Source: Anticarsia gemmatalis
Taxonomy: Eukaryota > Arthropoda > Insecta > Lepidoptera > Erebidae
NCBI RefSeq assembly: GCF_050436995.1
Contig: NC_134764.1
Span: 2,418,001 to 2,482,000, forward strand
Direction of reading: 5' to 3'
Length of the DNA stretch: 64,000 nt
Part shown: in pieces, positions 53,391 through 64,000 of the stretch
Layout of the letters: every line of letters starts with the position of its first letter
Position numbering within the stretch: the first letter of the stretch is position 1
Notes under the pieces: generated by a model
Told to the model about the DNA's origin: nothing
The model's input: only the letters and a program-made list of their open reading frames with translations
Databases searched by the model: none
Made by a program: the position numbers and the translations under genes

Positions 53391-56300
53391 TTAAGGCTTG
53401 TTGTAGCCGCCGAACCAATTCTGGAACACGTTGCCGAACCAACCGGATTGTGGCTCCCTGGAGAATAAAACATAGTTAGTTAGAATCAATCTTCATAACA
53501 TATTTATCTATTGCATGGTTAGTGGTCAACGTAGTGTCAAGGATGTTCAGGCCAAATGACTTAACGACTGTCATCGTAATAGAAAACGGCACCAAGTAGC
53601 GCTATTCTCTACAGTTGGTACCGAGAGTTTAACACTTAAATTGTACTGTGAAAATAGTTCCTACTGCCTCCGGTAGAGACGCTGATTTTCACAAATAAAC
53701 CTCCATAGCTAGCCGATTGTCGATAGAGGTAGAGTTCAGCGGTACTGAACTCAGCTGAAGCATTTAAGGGGCAACTCAGCTTTCCAGGATTGTATTAATT
53801 ATTGATTGAACGGCAACTGGTCTCAAAACACTAATAAGCACAAGATATTAGCACTATACAAGATAGTAAATTCAAGTGTATTTTCTGATTTTTTACCATT
53901 CAAAGGTAATTGTATAACTTACTCTTTCTTGCAGTTGTACATGAAGTTGATTTTCTTAACATCACCACGACTGAGACCTTCTCTTTGTCCCAATTTCACT
54001 CCTCCCACCTGTTAAAAGAAATAAAATAAATATAAAACTTATTTAGAAATAACCTGTTGATCCCTAAAAGATAAGTCAAATTATTTTGCAAGCATCATAA
54101 CATCTCTAATGCTTGACAATATTTCTCATTAGGAAAACTAATGGTTGGTAACATTACTACAATAATATCTGTGTCTCATTAATTATTAAAAAGGCTCAGT
54201 GTTTAAAATAAAACAATACCAAAAAGTTAGCTAATTTGTAAGAATACAGTACCTTAGGCTCAATAGTCTTCTGCTGGTTCTTGGAGAAGGCGTATTCGGA
54301 GTAATGCATGACGCTGTTGTAGTCGTAGGGAACGCCGAAGTCATTCGTGTGCCTTGAGTCTGCTTTCTTGAAGTTATTCTCCGCACCTAAACAGATGATT
54401 ATTCGATTTGAAAAGGCATAGTTATATCATAACTAAAAATAATTATTTCACCAATTAAGTCTTAACACTAATTAATTATTCAGATGGTGAAAAATTTGCG
54501 CATTAAATGGACCGATGACTCTCCAGTTTGGCAATGGTTTGATGACAAACGGTGCATCTTAAAGACTGATTTGCGGTTATAGACTTATCAAACTATTAAA
54601 TTTAAAAAGAAAAGCAGCTTTTTTCAACATGTTTGAGTCGTATTCCAAACTCGAAGTAGAAAAAGAATCGTACTTATTGGTCATAAAGTAGACGATTTTG
54701 AAAATTTAGTTAATATTACCCAAATTATTACTCATTTACAGTAAGTCTTACCAGGTTTGATGTTGTAGTATCGCACGGTGACGTAGTCGTCTCTCTCGGG
54801 GCGGCTCTGTTCGTGCATGAAGCCAACTGCGTGCAGGATCTCGTGGATCACCGTGCCTTTCTTCGACACACAGCCAGGAGACTGCAGGTTTACTTCTTGA
54901 CGACCACCTGGAAAGATTTACAGAACAATGCAAAAATTGTACAGATAGCAGATCATGGGGTGTGAGTTTTCTTAAGGAGTTGTCTTGCAAATTTCTATTA
55001 AGTTCTTTTAATAATAGGACGGAGTCAGAATTCTGCACCAAATACCGATAAGTTAAACTCGTATTACATGGGAGTAACTTGATATAATAGCAAAACATAT
55101 TTTTTAGAAACTAGCTAGCCGACTCCACTTCGTTCAAAGTAATTGTGACATCTAAACATCGCCTAAATTCAAAAATATATTTAAAATAATATGCTTTAAG
55201 TGAATTTCTTACCAATTTTGCCAACACTGGACCAACAGCCTGTGTTCTTGCTCTGAATGACGATGTAGTCCTTCTGTCCGGAGTAGGGTACGAACCTCAA
55301 ACACGTCAGTCTGTGGTAGTCGGCGATGGCCTTCATGATAGTGTCCCTTTGCTCCTGGTCTGGAAAGTTTCACCTCTTGTTAGCTTATTAATAATTGTAA
55401 AAATAGTTTAACAATGTAAAAGTTTCAGTCAAATTCCATAGCCGCTATCGACAATGGCCTAAAAGTAAGAAGAACTCCGCCACGTCAAATCTAAGCACTC
55501 CCATTCTTAAAAAATCGTAAGAAGTGTTGAGCATTAAACATTACCTTGAAGAAAAAAAATACCAATTAACGTTTTTCACTTACTAAATTGTGGTTCAATA
55601 GTGTAAGGAATGATTCCCTTTGGCCATCTGAAGGTTTCCTCTTTGACGCCGTTCCTGCCCTTCTGCGGAGGCATCAAGATATCACCCTCGGCGTACTCTC
55701 CTACCTCTTCAGGGTTCATTTGTGATGACTCTGACCAAGACGCTACTGCGTTACCTGGAAAATTATGCTTTTAGTATTCAAGAAAAAATATGCCTTACAA
55801 ACTTTCTTACAAGATTTATTTATTTCAAAAACAAAAACTTCCGCGTTAAGAATTGCTCTTGTCTCTTGTACTTTTACAAACATACAAACAACGGAAGCAA
55901 AGTACAACCAGACCCGAAACAATTATTTGTTGATCGCACAAATAATTGTCCCGTGTGGTTTGGGCTCGAATCGAACCCACGACGTCCCGACGCAGTGGCA
56001 GTTGCGTGGCGACCTAAACCACTGCGCCACGGTGGTAGCCAAGGTACATTGATGTGCAAAGGCTCTTTTGTCTGAGAATCCTTATCTAATGAACGAAGAG
56101 ACTCCATTACTTTTTACATGACTTTGAACTTTTTTATGGAAAGCAAGTAACGTGGAACTAAAGAAATTATCGGCATTGCATACTAGAAGATAAATACATA
56201 TACCGGACATAAGACAAGGAAATTAAAACAGTACAGAGATCTTATTCATTTAAAAATGAAGAATCTGCATTTACATGGCAAATTGGCTTGCTATTTCTAG

Positions 56301-57743
56301 CTAAATCATGCACACAAATGTTTATAACATCATCGTAAAATGAAATTCGTTGATGATATTAAGAATTCTTCAACAGACAAAATGACAAAAACACAGACCA
56401 AATTCTAACATGGGCTCTTAATTGCGAATGACTTCGATAAAGCCATAAATATGTAGTGTAGTAAGTACTTAAACTAATTAGGATATCATAAAATGAAGGA
56501 AGTAGCTGTCATGTGTTCTCGTCACTTTATTATCGGATGAGGTTGACGTGTATGGCGCGTGTCGTGTTATCAGGGGAACATGACAGCGCATGATGTCTTG
56601 CATTTTCGACCTGAATCCCAATACACGATTGTTTTTGCGGCCTTTTTTTAAGTTTAAAGTTTTAAGTTTAAATAGGATATGAGATATTTTTCAAGCATAG
56701 GTGATAAGTTCATGACTATAACTGGACAGGGGTTTGTGTGGGTGATGGGGTGAATCAAAATTAAATTTCATATGCGTTAATGGTGAAAGTATTCAAATAT
56801 TTTGGGAATTATGAGAATTAATGGTAAAGTCTGATCTTTCAAAATAATGATAAAAGCCTATTTCATGTACGAGATGAATGAACAGTATGTATGAACATGT
56901 TTGCTTAGTTGGGTGGATATTATTTCGCAGTTATTTCTTAGAAATAAAGTCTAAGAATGTAAAGCTTTAAAGGCTCCAGAAAAAAGCTTTAACAAACTTT
57001 ACCTGAGAATTTACCTCTTAACGTGAATCTGGAAACTCAGACTGGCTGAAAATGTATTGATCGAGAAACGACGACAAGATTTTTTGCCAATTAAAATACT
57101 TATGTTTGCCAGATATTTAAGCAAATATATGCGTATGTAGGTGCTAGTCGATGTTAATTCATTCTCTACGCTCTTTGTCAAAAAGTAGGTTTATAACTAT
57201 AGTAATTAAATTAATCCAAGTCTATAATAGTATGTAGAATACATTGCACATGCAATAAAACAGTGTTACGATCTAAATAGTATAATTAAATACTTGAAAT
57301 TAGCAGTTTCAAATTAATTGTATCGTATTATCTAGTTGACTATTGTCCCGATATAAATAGGATGAAGTACCTCTTACTAAAAGTCTCTAAAAAAAGTCCT
57401 TTAATTTTTAAACTTTACTGCTGGTCAAAAAAATTATAAAAGTTTTGAACAATGTAAAAATTTCAACTAAATGTTTCGTTTTATTATTTAAAACATTGCG
57501 AATGTTACTTTTTTTTATAAAGAAATTATAATTATAGAAATACAACTTACCACTTTCGCTACTTGGAAATCCATAAGCTTCGGGTCCCAAACTCGAGATG
57601 TCAATGGCTTCACTCTCATCGATGCCGTTTTCTTCATAATCGTATAAAATATCGTAAAAGTTAAAGCGTCTACTAGCAGGGGATGCGTTATACCTAGGTA
57701 ATAGGATAACTAAGCAAAATACTAATGAAACTAAAATATTCAT
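53391..57743 (-). CDS. Astacin-family zinc metalloprotease B
   Basis: Secreted metalloendopeptidase (M12A). Exons in gene order: 57551-57743, 55584-55754, 55213-55359, 54752-54907, 54253-54386, 53923-54008, 53391-53457; 954 nt, 317 residues, phases consistent. Signal peptide MNILVSLVFCLVILLPRYNA. The propeptide carries YAEGDI, the family's aspartate switch (Asp89) that blocks the zinc until cleavage near FRWPKGIIPY. Zinc motif HEILHAVGFMHE (His192, Glu193, His196, His202); Met-turn SVMHY (Met249, Tyr251). After the catalytic domain a short tail (EPQSGWFGNVFQNWFGG, then YNKP) sits on its own exon; reading through exon 6 instead would stop at a TAA two bases past the donor. It shares intron positions with protease A, so the two are tandem duplicates. 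PolyA signal at 53303-53308. Confidence 0.9.
53598..53745 (-). repeat. Repeat F copy in protease B intron
   Basis: Reverse orientation: 'gtagcgctattctctacagt', 'ccgagagtttaacacttaaa', then 'agccgattgtcgatagaggt'. A fragment of repeat E (53515-53590, 'gcatggttagtggtcaacgt') lies beside it. Confidence 0.6.
55845..56045 (-). repeat. tRNA-derived SINE family S3, copy 5
   Basis: The reverse complement has the head 'accgtggcgcagtggtttag', B box-like 'gtgggttcgattcgagccca', and body 'gggtctggttgtactttgct'. First intron of protease B. Confidence 0.8.
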
Positions 57744-60700
57744 TTTGACACTATTTTTTTACTATTATTAAATTCCTCGAAAAGTCTCGCGTTAAATATT
57801 CTATTATTTGACTTATCGAAATAATTTTCCCAATTTGAGGAAAAACTACCAGGCGAACAGAAAACTCGAAGAAGTATGATACGAATTCGTTGTGGTGCGT
57901 GTTATATAAAGGTGTCGTGAAGACCCGTCATAGGGTAAACACGCAGACGTCGTGTCGACAAGCTCCGTGACTCCTACTTCCTGATAAAGGATGTAGCGGA
58001 CAAAATATGTAAACTAATCGATAAGGGAGACCTTGGTTCCGGTGTACATTTCCTCCATGATTCTCACGGAATTTTATAATCCATTTTTTGTAAATATTTA
58101 TCGGCCTTGTGCTCACCATAGAAATTAACCTTGCCATAGAAAATTCTTTTGTTTACTCTTGCTTATATTTGTTTGTATGTAAAGAGATAAATTCGACGCA
58201 TATTTGTAAACAATGTTTCACTTGTTAGATATCTTATCTTAAATTGTGAAATAAATAAAATTCTACTTAAGAGGAACAAAGGAATATTCCGGTTTGATGT
58301 GTAATAATAACCATTGATACGATTACAGAGTAGGAAGAGGTGAAAATAAGATAAAACTAGAGTAGCTACACTTATACTAAGAAAAAGTATTTTTCATGCT
58401 GATATATGACACACAATACTGAATGTTGTTTAGAGGGAATCTGTGTCATTCATTCCTTGAACATCCCATTGAGAAATAATTTCAGGTTAAGGTCAGACAA
58501 CACCTAATATCACTCACACGTCAGTCAGAATACTTGGAATGCTGTAAAAAGTTCCCCAATGTCTGAATTTCAAATCAATAATAGAATTCCATCATAATTG
58601 TGGCGGCTGATATTAAAATAAATTGTATTAAAAATCAAAATTTTACGCAATAAGGAAGCAGATTATATAGTTAAGTTTAATTTTCCTTAAAAAATTAACG
58701 CGCTAACACTAGACTGCATTTCAACTGCATCGGAAGTAATAGGATAGATTCAAATGGGAATCAGTTCTTTTGTGAATCAGGAATGGTTGCTGAGCGTCTT
58801 TTAGTACCTAGGTACTTTGTTTTAGTTTTTGTTCAAGAAAGCCATATTTTTCGTACATCGAGAAAAAATCAACATAAATCTAGTTTTTTATAATGTCTGC
58901 GCTAGAGATACTCGTAGATACACATGTACACAATCACACTTATTATTTGATTATTTGATCCGGCAAGGCATTGAACTTGAGACCATTGCGCGACGGCCGC
59001 ATTTCACTGGTGCTGCACCACGGAGCCTCAATATGAAATGGAAAACATTTTTAACCGCGACGCAAAAGAAATACAAATAATTTCAGGAGTAAGTAATAAG
59101 GATAAAATTTCCCTTCAATTGTTAGATTTCAAGAAAATATATGGTCTGTCTATAATAAGAGATGCGTACAATAGCAAACTACAGCAAAACAAGTATTTTA
59201 CAGATTGCATACCAATATATTTAAACTATGGGTATAATTGGTTTCGAATCAGGGGATTTTGGTAGCCATTTTAAGAGACATTGAAGACCGACCTATGACC
59301 ACTTAGTCACAGGTGACTAACTCTTCAAAACAATACCCCATCAGACGCCTACGAGTGTTTGTATAATTCCGATATCCTGACCTCTAGCAATGCGAGAGCA
59401 ATTCCGAAGAAATCCGATCAGAACGCTCTTGACATAACTTCTTGATTCGACCTTAGACTTTGTCACATTACGTCACATTAGGAAATGTGTCCAGCGTCCA
59501 AATACAGTTCGACGACACGCTCGAGGTTCTGTTATCAAGACGGAAGGATTTCTCGTGATATGATGCATTCACCTCGACGTAATGTATACAGGAAACATTG
59601 TCATTACCATAAACATGACACGTATCAAAAAGCGATGTTTTTAGGCATTTTTGTGTCAACATGAATTTGTTTTCGGTTTACGTAATCTTTTACCTGTTGC
59701 TTTTGAAGGATTCGATCAAAAGTGCAGGTGTTTGGCACACATTAATTTATTCTTCTTTCTATTTGTATTTCCCGTACAAGTATTGTTATTAAAGGTAACT
59801 GCTTAAGTTCTAATGACTCATTGAATGACACCCATTTAGTCCTTGGGTTTAAATAAGCACAGCGTGTGTTTGTCCAGGTCCTGGGGACCCTAAACGCAGA
59901 CTTATGAGTACGCGGATTCCGAAGCTTACAAAAAACTGAATCAATTTTTGTTTACGTCCAAAAGACAATCTAGGACATGCCAGCAGGTAGCCTTTTTCCT
60001 GATTATCAAAACTAGCATTTTTAGCAGGAGAGGTAAGTATTTTCCTTTTGTTTTTAGACTTATTTATTGTTTATTGACATTTATGATCGTGATACAATTA
60101 AATAATTTATAAGATTTCAAATTCAAATATCACATCCGACTGTTTTAAAGTTGTAAATGATTGTTCTAAATGTGCTGCGTATAATGAAGTTCCTGGTGCT
60201 ATTACAATATATTATCAAATGCACAACAAAGCGACAACAAAACAAACTGCGAGACCACAGACCGGAAACAAATTGGACTACCTACCGAATAATTTTCCAT
60301 ATTCGCATATTACGTTTAGTAGAATTGCCATGTAGGTAGTACACATAGAGATACTCCATATATGGCACATGATTCATAAGATCACTGGCCTTGGTGAAGG
60401 TTAAGAGTCATGTTGTCGAAACAGATTTTAAGTAAGCTAGTATTCTTGACATTGGGTTCCTATTCTGTTGTTTTTATTATTAAGATCGCGTGATATTAGG
60501 TTGAGCGAGTAAAAGGTGATTATTTTACCACATGCTAACGTCCTACTTCCAGAGATTTGTTTGCCACATATAACATTTTGTGTTGTTCTGTAACATCTAC
60601 GCAACGAGTAGTGATATTAACCACATGAAATATGTCGATTTTTTTACAATAACGTACACACACAAACGTGTGATCAAACTCAATTTAATCTAGCATCTGT

Positions 60701-61508
60701 ATGCTTGCCTATGTTATGAAAAGGTTTATCAACCTAAGATTAGACATGCCAATGTTAGTCCGTACGGACTCCGTCCTACGTTACATGCTGCTCCAATATA
60801 TTCTTATTAGCCCAATAAATGTTTAATTATGGTTTTTCTGAAGGTTGAATTTAACGCTTGTTCCACTAAATCACTAATTGGGCTAGTAGATATAAGATAC
60901 GTATACATGTTTGTAAGTAATTAACCTTAAAATTTTGACACCTTTGGCTTTATTTACGGCGCTCTATTTTACACGACAGAGTAAGTTGTCTTGTTACAAA
61001 TACCCTTAGTATTTGTAACAAGAGTCTCTTCAGTCGAGAAACCCTGGAAAAGTTTTCGTTGAAAAACTTTAGGCATTTTTAACAAATTGGTGATATACAA
61101 GTATATGAGAATAGACCCCCAATAATAAGATGATACATAGAGCCTTGATCGGCGCGATACTGTGACGGCAGCTAATAAACACATAAGTTATGAACACATT
61201 TGTCAAGTGAACACAATACACCGCGAGACGGTTATTGCCAAAATATCCAATAATGTATCTAGGAAGTAGGAACAACGAAAACAAATGAATAAATTATGCG
61301 AATTCGATACGTTTTACGTAGATTTTGTTTATACCTACCTCAGTGAGAGCTTAGCGATGAGATTTAAAACTTCCGGAGATTATACGCCGTCATTAGATTA
61401 TTGATTTGATCATTTGAGGTGAATAGTTGATCATGAAGAGTTTACGACTATTTGGTCACACAAGAAATTATAATTTCCTGTTAGAAAAGTCTTTAAGCAG
61501 TTAACACC
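57744..61508. other. Right-hand gene-poor region
   Basis: No gene recognised. A possible TATA box for protease B (TATATAA on the - strand, 57902-57908) lies about 160 bp upstream of its start. Short frames here show no family features. A 23-codon signal-peptide-like start at 59661 (MNLFSVYVIFYLLLLK) ends at a weak donor and has no partner exon that I can find. Confidence 0.45.
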
Positions 61509-61583
61509 ATGAAGATTGATCTTTTTCGGAATCAGCTCGGATGGAAAGTCAGAAATATTGTAGCGGATTCAAAACAGAAAAGG
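61509..61583 (+). CDS. Possible first coding exon of a gene leaving the window
   Basis: ATG in good context (caccATGA) opens 25 codons (MKIDLFRNQLGWKVRNIVAD, then SKQKR) followed directly by a consensus donor GTAAGT in phase 0. The peptide looks cytoplasmic and hydrophilic; I do not recognise it. No downstream exon was identified before 64000. It could equally be chance. Confidence 0.25.
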
Positions 61584-61769
61584 GTAAGTAACCATTTTTG
61601 TTTTTTCTTTGAATATTAACAACATAATTATGTCATAATTTTATGCATCTTCTCAATAAAAAACGTCCGTTAACACTGTGATTATTTTTTACAGACATTA
61701 ATTATGTATATATTTTAAACCCTTTTTTTCGTTTATTGGACGCCATTCGGTTATAGCTTCTAAGTGAAG

Positions 61770-61970
61770 CTTTCAGTAAGCGCAGTGGTTAATGTGGTCT
61801 CCAACCCACTACCAGTACATAAGAGTTCCTAAGTTCGATTCCCACTAGGGTATTTGTGTGATTCACAAATATGTTTCGGGACTTGTTATACTTACTTTGT
61901 GTTCGTAGTTTGTATGTGTATAAAAAGTCCCCGCGACACAAAAGTAATTCTTAGTGTGAGAGATGTCTAT
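61770..61970 (+). repeat. tRNA-derived SINE family S3, copy 6
   Basis: Head 'agtaagcgcagtggttaatg', B box-like 'aagttcgattcccactaggg', end 'tccccgcgacacaaaagtaa'. Confidence 0.7.
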
Positions 61971-62310
61971 ATAAGTAAATTACTCCACTTTATATACAGT
62001 TTATACTATTGATGACAATTAATTTAAAGTAGCCCATAGAAGTATTTATTGTACTTCTTGTAAGTTAGAACAGGTAATTTTTATCAGGCATTATAAAATA
62101 GAGGCGGGTCAAGACACTGTTAATTGTTCACATTTAATTCTAAGCCATAAAGTATCGCAGTTTATAGACTTCATAGATAATAGTAAGAATACGGGACCCG
62201 TATTATGTGATTATTAAGATATCATAATCACTCATAAATTGTGCTTTCTTAGATTGTGTCACCATGGTTCCTGACTGAATAACAGAGATTTAAAATGTCT
62301 TTTAAAATTA

Positions 62311-62459
62311 ACCCTCTTATTCATAAAAATATATGAAGTTATGAAAGGCTTATAAAGTGTTTTGTTTCTTTCACTCCTCGGCTAAATGAAAAAAAGAAAA
62401 CATATAATAGTAGCTTTTTAACTAAAATAGGTTTATAGTGTGTTTATGAATAAGAGGGT
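62311..62459 (-). mobile_element. Small MITE, copy 2
   Basis: Inverted ends 'accctcttattcataaa' and 'tttatgaataagagggt'; opposite orientation to the copy at 30553. Confidence 0.65.
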
Positions 62460-64000
62460 GAGATTTTGATAAGTACTCGGCTACTCGGTATAATAAATTA
62501 AGTCTTCTTCTTCTTTCAAATAAATAAATAAGTAGACCTCGCGGTGTGGTCATGATATACTCTATGGTTGAAGAGAGTATAATTGATTATCATGAGTTAT
62601 TAATATTAAGACCATTTTACCTACCTACTCAAAATTTCAATATAACCCAGATAATCTATTTTTTTGGACATGAAACTATTAAGTACAGGCTGTAAAGAAT
62701 GCAGAACGTGTTGAATAAACTGTATGAATATACTTACTTTCCTGTTTTTCATAAAATAGTTTTTTATGTGTTTTTGAAGTCATCTTCAAAATTTTCTATA
62801 CTTTACCTTTGCATCCAATATACCTACGGTAGCTGCCCTCCAGACTTAAATGTGAATGTCAGAATAGGGAAATGTGTATAACATTCCGAGGCTAAATATT
62901 TTTCCAATATACAATTCGTGAATCTTTTGATATAAATGTTGATTAATTTTATCATATTTCTATGAAGCTTTGATCTGCCAATATACTTCCTCAAGTGATT
63001 CACTTATGCTGTTTAACCATCGACAAGTGTAACCGTAATATATGAACATCGTAATAAATACGATATAGTACGGTGTCAGTGCAAATTACTTATCAATGTA
63101 TCGTTAAAACGCAGTAAAATAAAGGAAACAGTAAAAGAAAACAGTTTATATGTAATTTCCTGTGTATTTCTAACATATTAGTTTTATACACTACTATTAT
63201 TTACATGAGCATTATCGCTTCACAATATTATTACAATTAAAATAATTTTCTCTCTTTATTTATATTATTTATACATTTTTTATTCACCTATTCTTAGGCA
63301 AAGTGACAAAACTTCTCGCATATCAAAAAGCATTAGAAAAAAATACTGTTTTTTATTATTTAAAAATAGAATCTAAATAGGAGCGGGCCCTGGATTTAAC
63401 TTTGAACGACAAGATGGCGCATCATAGGCGTACGCTATACGTATACAGAAATAAACAAAATCATGTAAAATATAAGCTAAGGTTTTGAGTAGTATACACA
63501 AAATAATTAGTTAAACATTGATGTCAACATAGTGTCAAATTAATTAGTTTATCAAAAAGTAAAAACATCACAGCCAATCATATAACAATTTTCCGAATGT
63601 TTCAAAATATAGATCTATGTAGTTATTTGTTCTTATACCGAATTTAATCCAAAGGAAGAACTTATGAATTTTATTTAACTAGACAAAAGAATTGGCCCAG
63701 ATTTTGTAATGTATGTGCCTTGCATCCAATAGAAAACAATTTAACTACACTTCAATTTCTATTACTGATTTTTATGATAATTAGATAATTTATGTAGTAT
63801 AAATTGTCTCTATTGGATACAAAGGCCATCTACCAAGTGACATTAGGCACAATCACGAAATGAAAAACACTTTTGCAAAAATATCGATTAGCATAATTTT
63901 GATATTGCACTATAAGTAATTGGATATTAAAGCTCGATTCGTGACAACGTGTTTTTATACAAGGCTTCTTATATTTATTATGTTTTAGCTCTGTGGCGTA
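62460..64000. other. Right-edge sequence without a recognised gene
   Basis: AT-rich sequence. Apart from the fold-back element at 63715-63829 I see nothing I can support. A 60-codon frame at 62699 has no recognisable features. Confidence 0.45.
63715..63829. repeat. Fold-back element
   Basis: Arms of about 33 bp: 'ccttgcatccaatagaaaac' at the left and 'gtctctattggatacaaagg' at the right, inverted. About 115 bp, no ORF. Confidence 0.6.

Noticed and set aside
54748..55098. 116-codon - strand frame overlapping protease B exon 4
   Set aside because: It is another reading frame of the astacin exon and its intron; the spliced frame carries the zinc motif.

Overview
The window is nuclear DNA of a lepidopteran insect (moth or butterfly). 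Three things point there: short exons with GT-AG introns, an AT-rich background packed with tRNA-derived SINEs and MITEs of the kind common in Lepidoptera, and gene families typical of an insect (gustatory receptors, an odorant-binding protein, astacin proteases). All calls come from reading the sequence and splicing exons by eye; no database search was run.

Layout. (1) About 640-36,420: six gustatory receptor (Gr) genes in tandem, all on the + strand, here called Gr-a to Gr-f. Gr-a (644-4796) lacks its first exon in the window. Gr-b (6104-11375), Gr-c (12503-18415), Gr-d (19369-24055), Gr-e (25793-31032) and Gr-f (32984-36413) have all exons. Each ends in the Gr-type tail (I/S-T-x-Y followed by hydrophobic residues). 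Intron phases are conserved across the array. Gr-a and Gr-b are recent duplicates with 7 visible and 8 coding exons. Gr-c to Gr-f have 9, because of an extra, highly variable exon between the fourth and fifth Gr-b-type exons. (2) 37,088-41,750, - strand: a two-exon gene for a secreted protein of unknown function. Its intron carries an intact R2-superclade-like non-LTR retrotransposon (ORF 38,299-41,178, + strand). (3) About 42,300-46,800: no gene recognised. (4) 46,860-48,055, + strand: a four-exon odorant-binding protein gene. (5) 48,633-51,686 and 53,391-57,743, - strand: two astacin-family zinc metalloprotease genes in tandem. (6) 57,744-64,000: no confident gene; one or two possible first exons.

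The introns of the Gr array are a graveyard of repeats: several SINE families, a recurrent palindromic MITE (repeat F), two mariner-type MITEs, a roughly 490 bp long-TIR MITE with internal GC hairpins, and a GC-rich palindrome of about 670 bp in an intron of Gr-d.

The Gr and OBP genes are chemosensory: Grs are seven-helix ligand-gated channels of taste neurons, and OBPs carry hydrophobic ligands outside the cell. The astacins are secreted proteases with no evident link to taste. The most notable observations are the long palindrome, the probable gene-conversion tract in the shared penultimate Gr exon, the extra variable Gr exon, the frame problem in Gr-e exon 1, and the retrotransposon nested antisense in a host intron.
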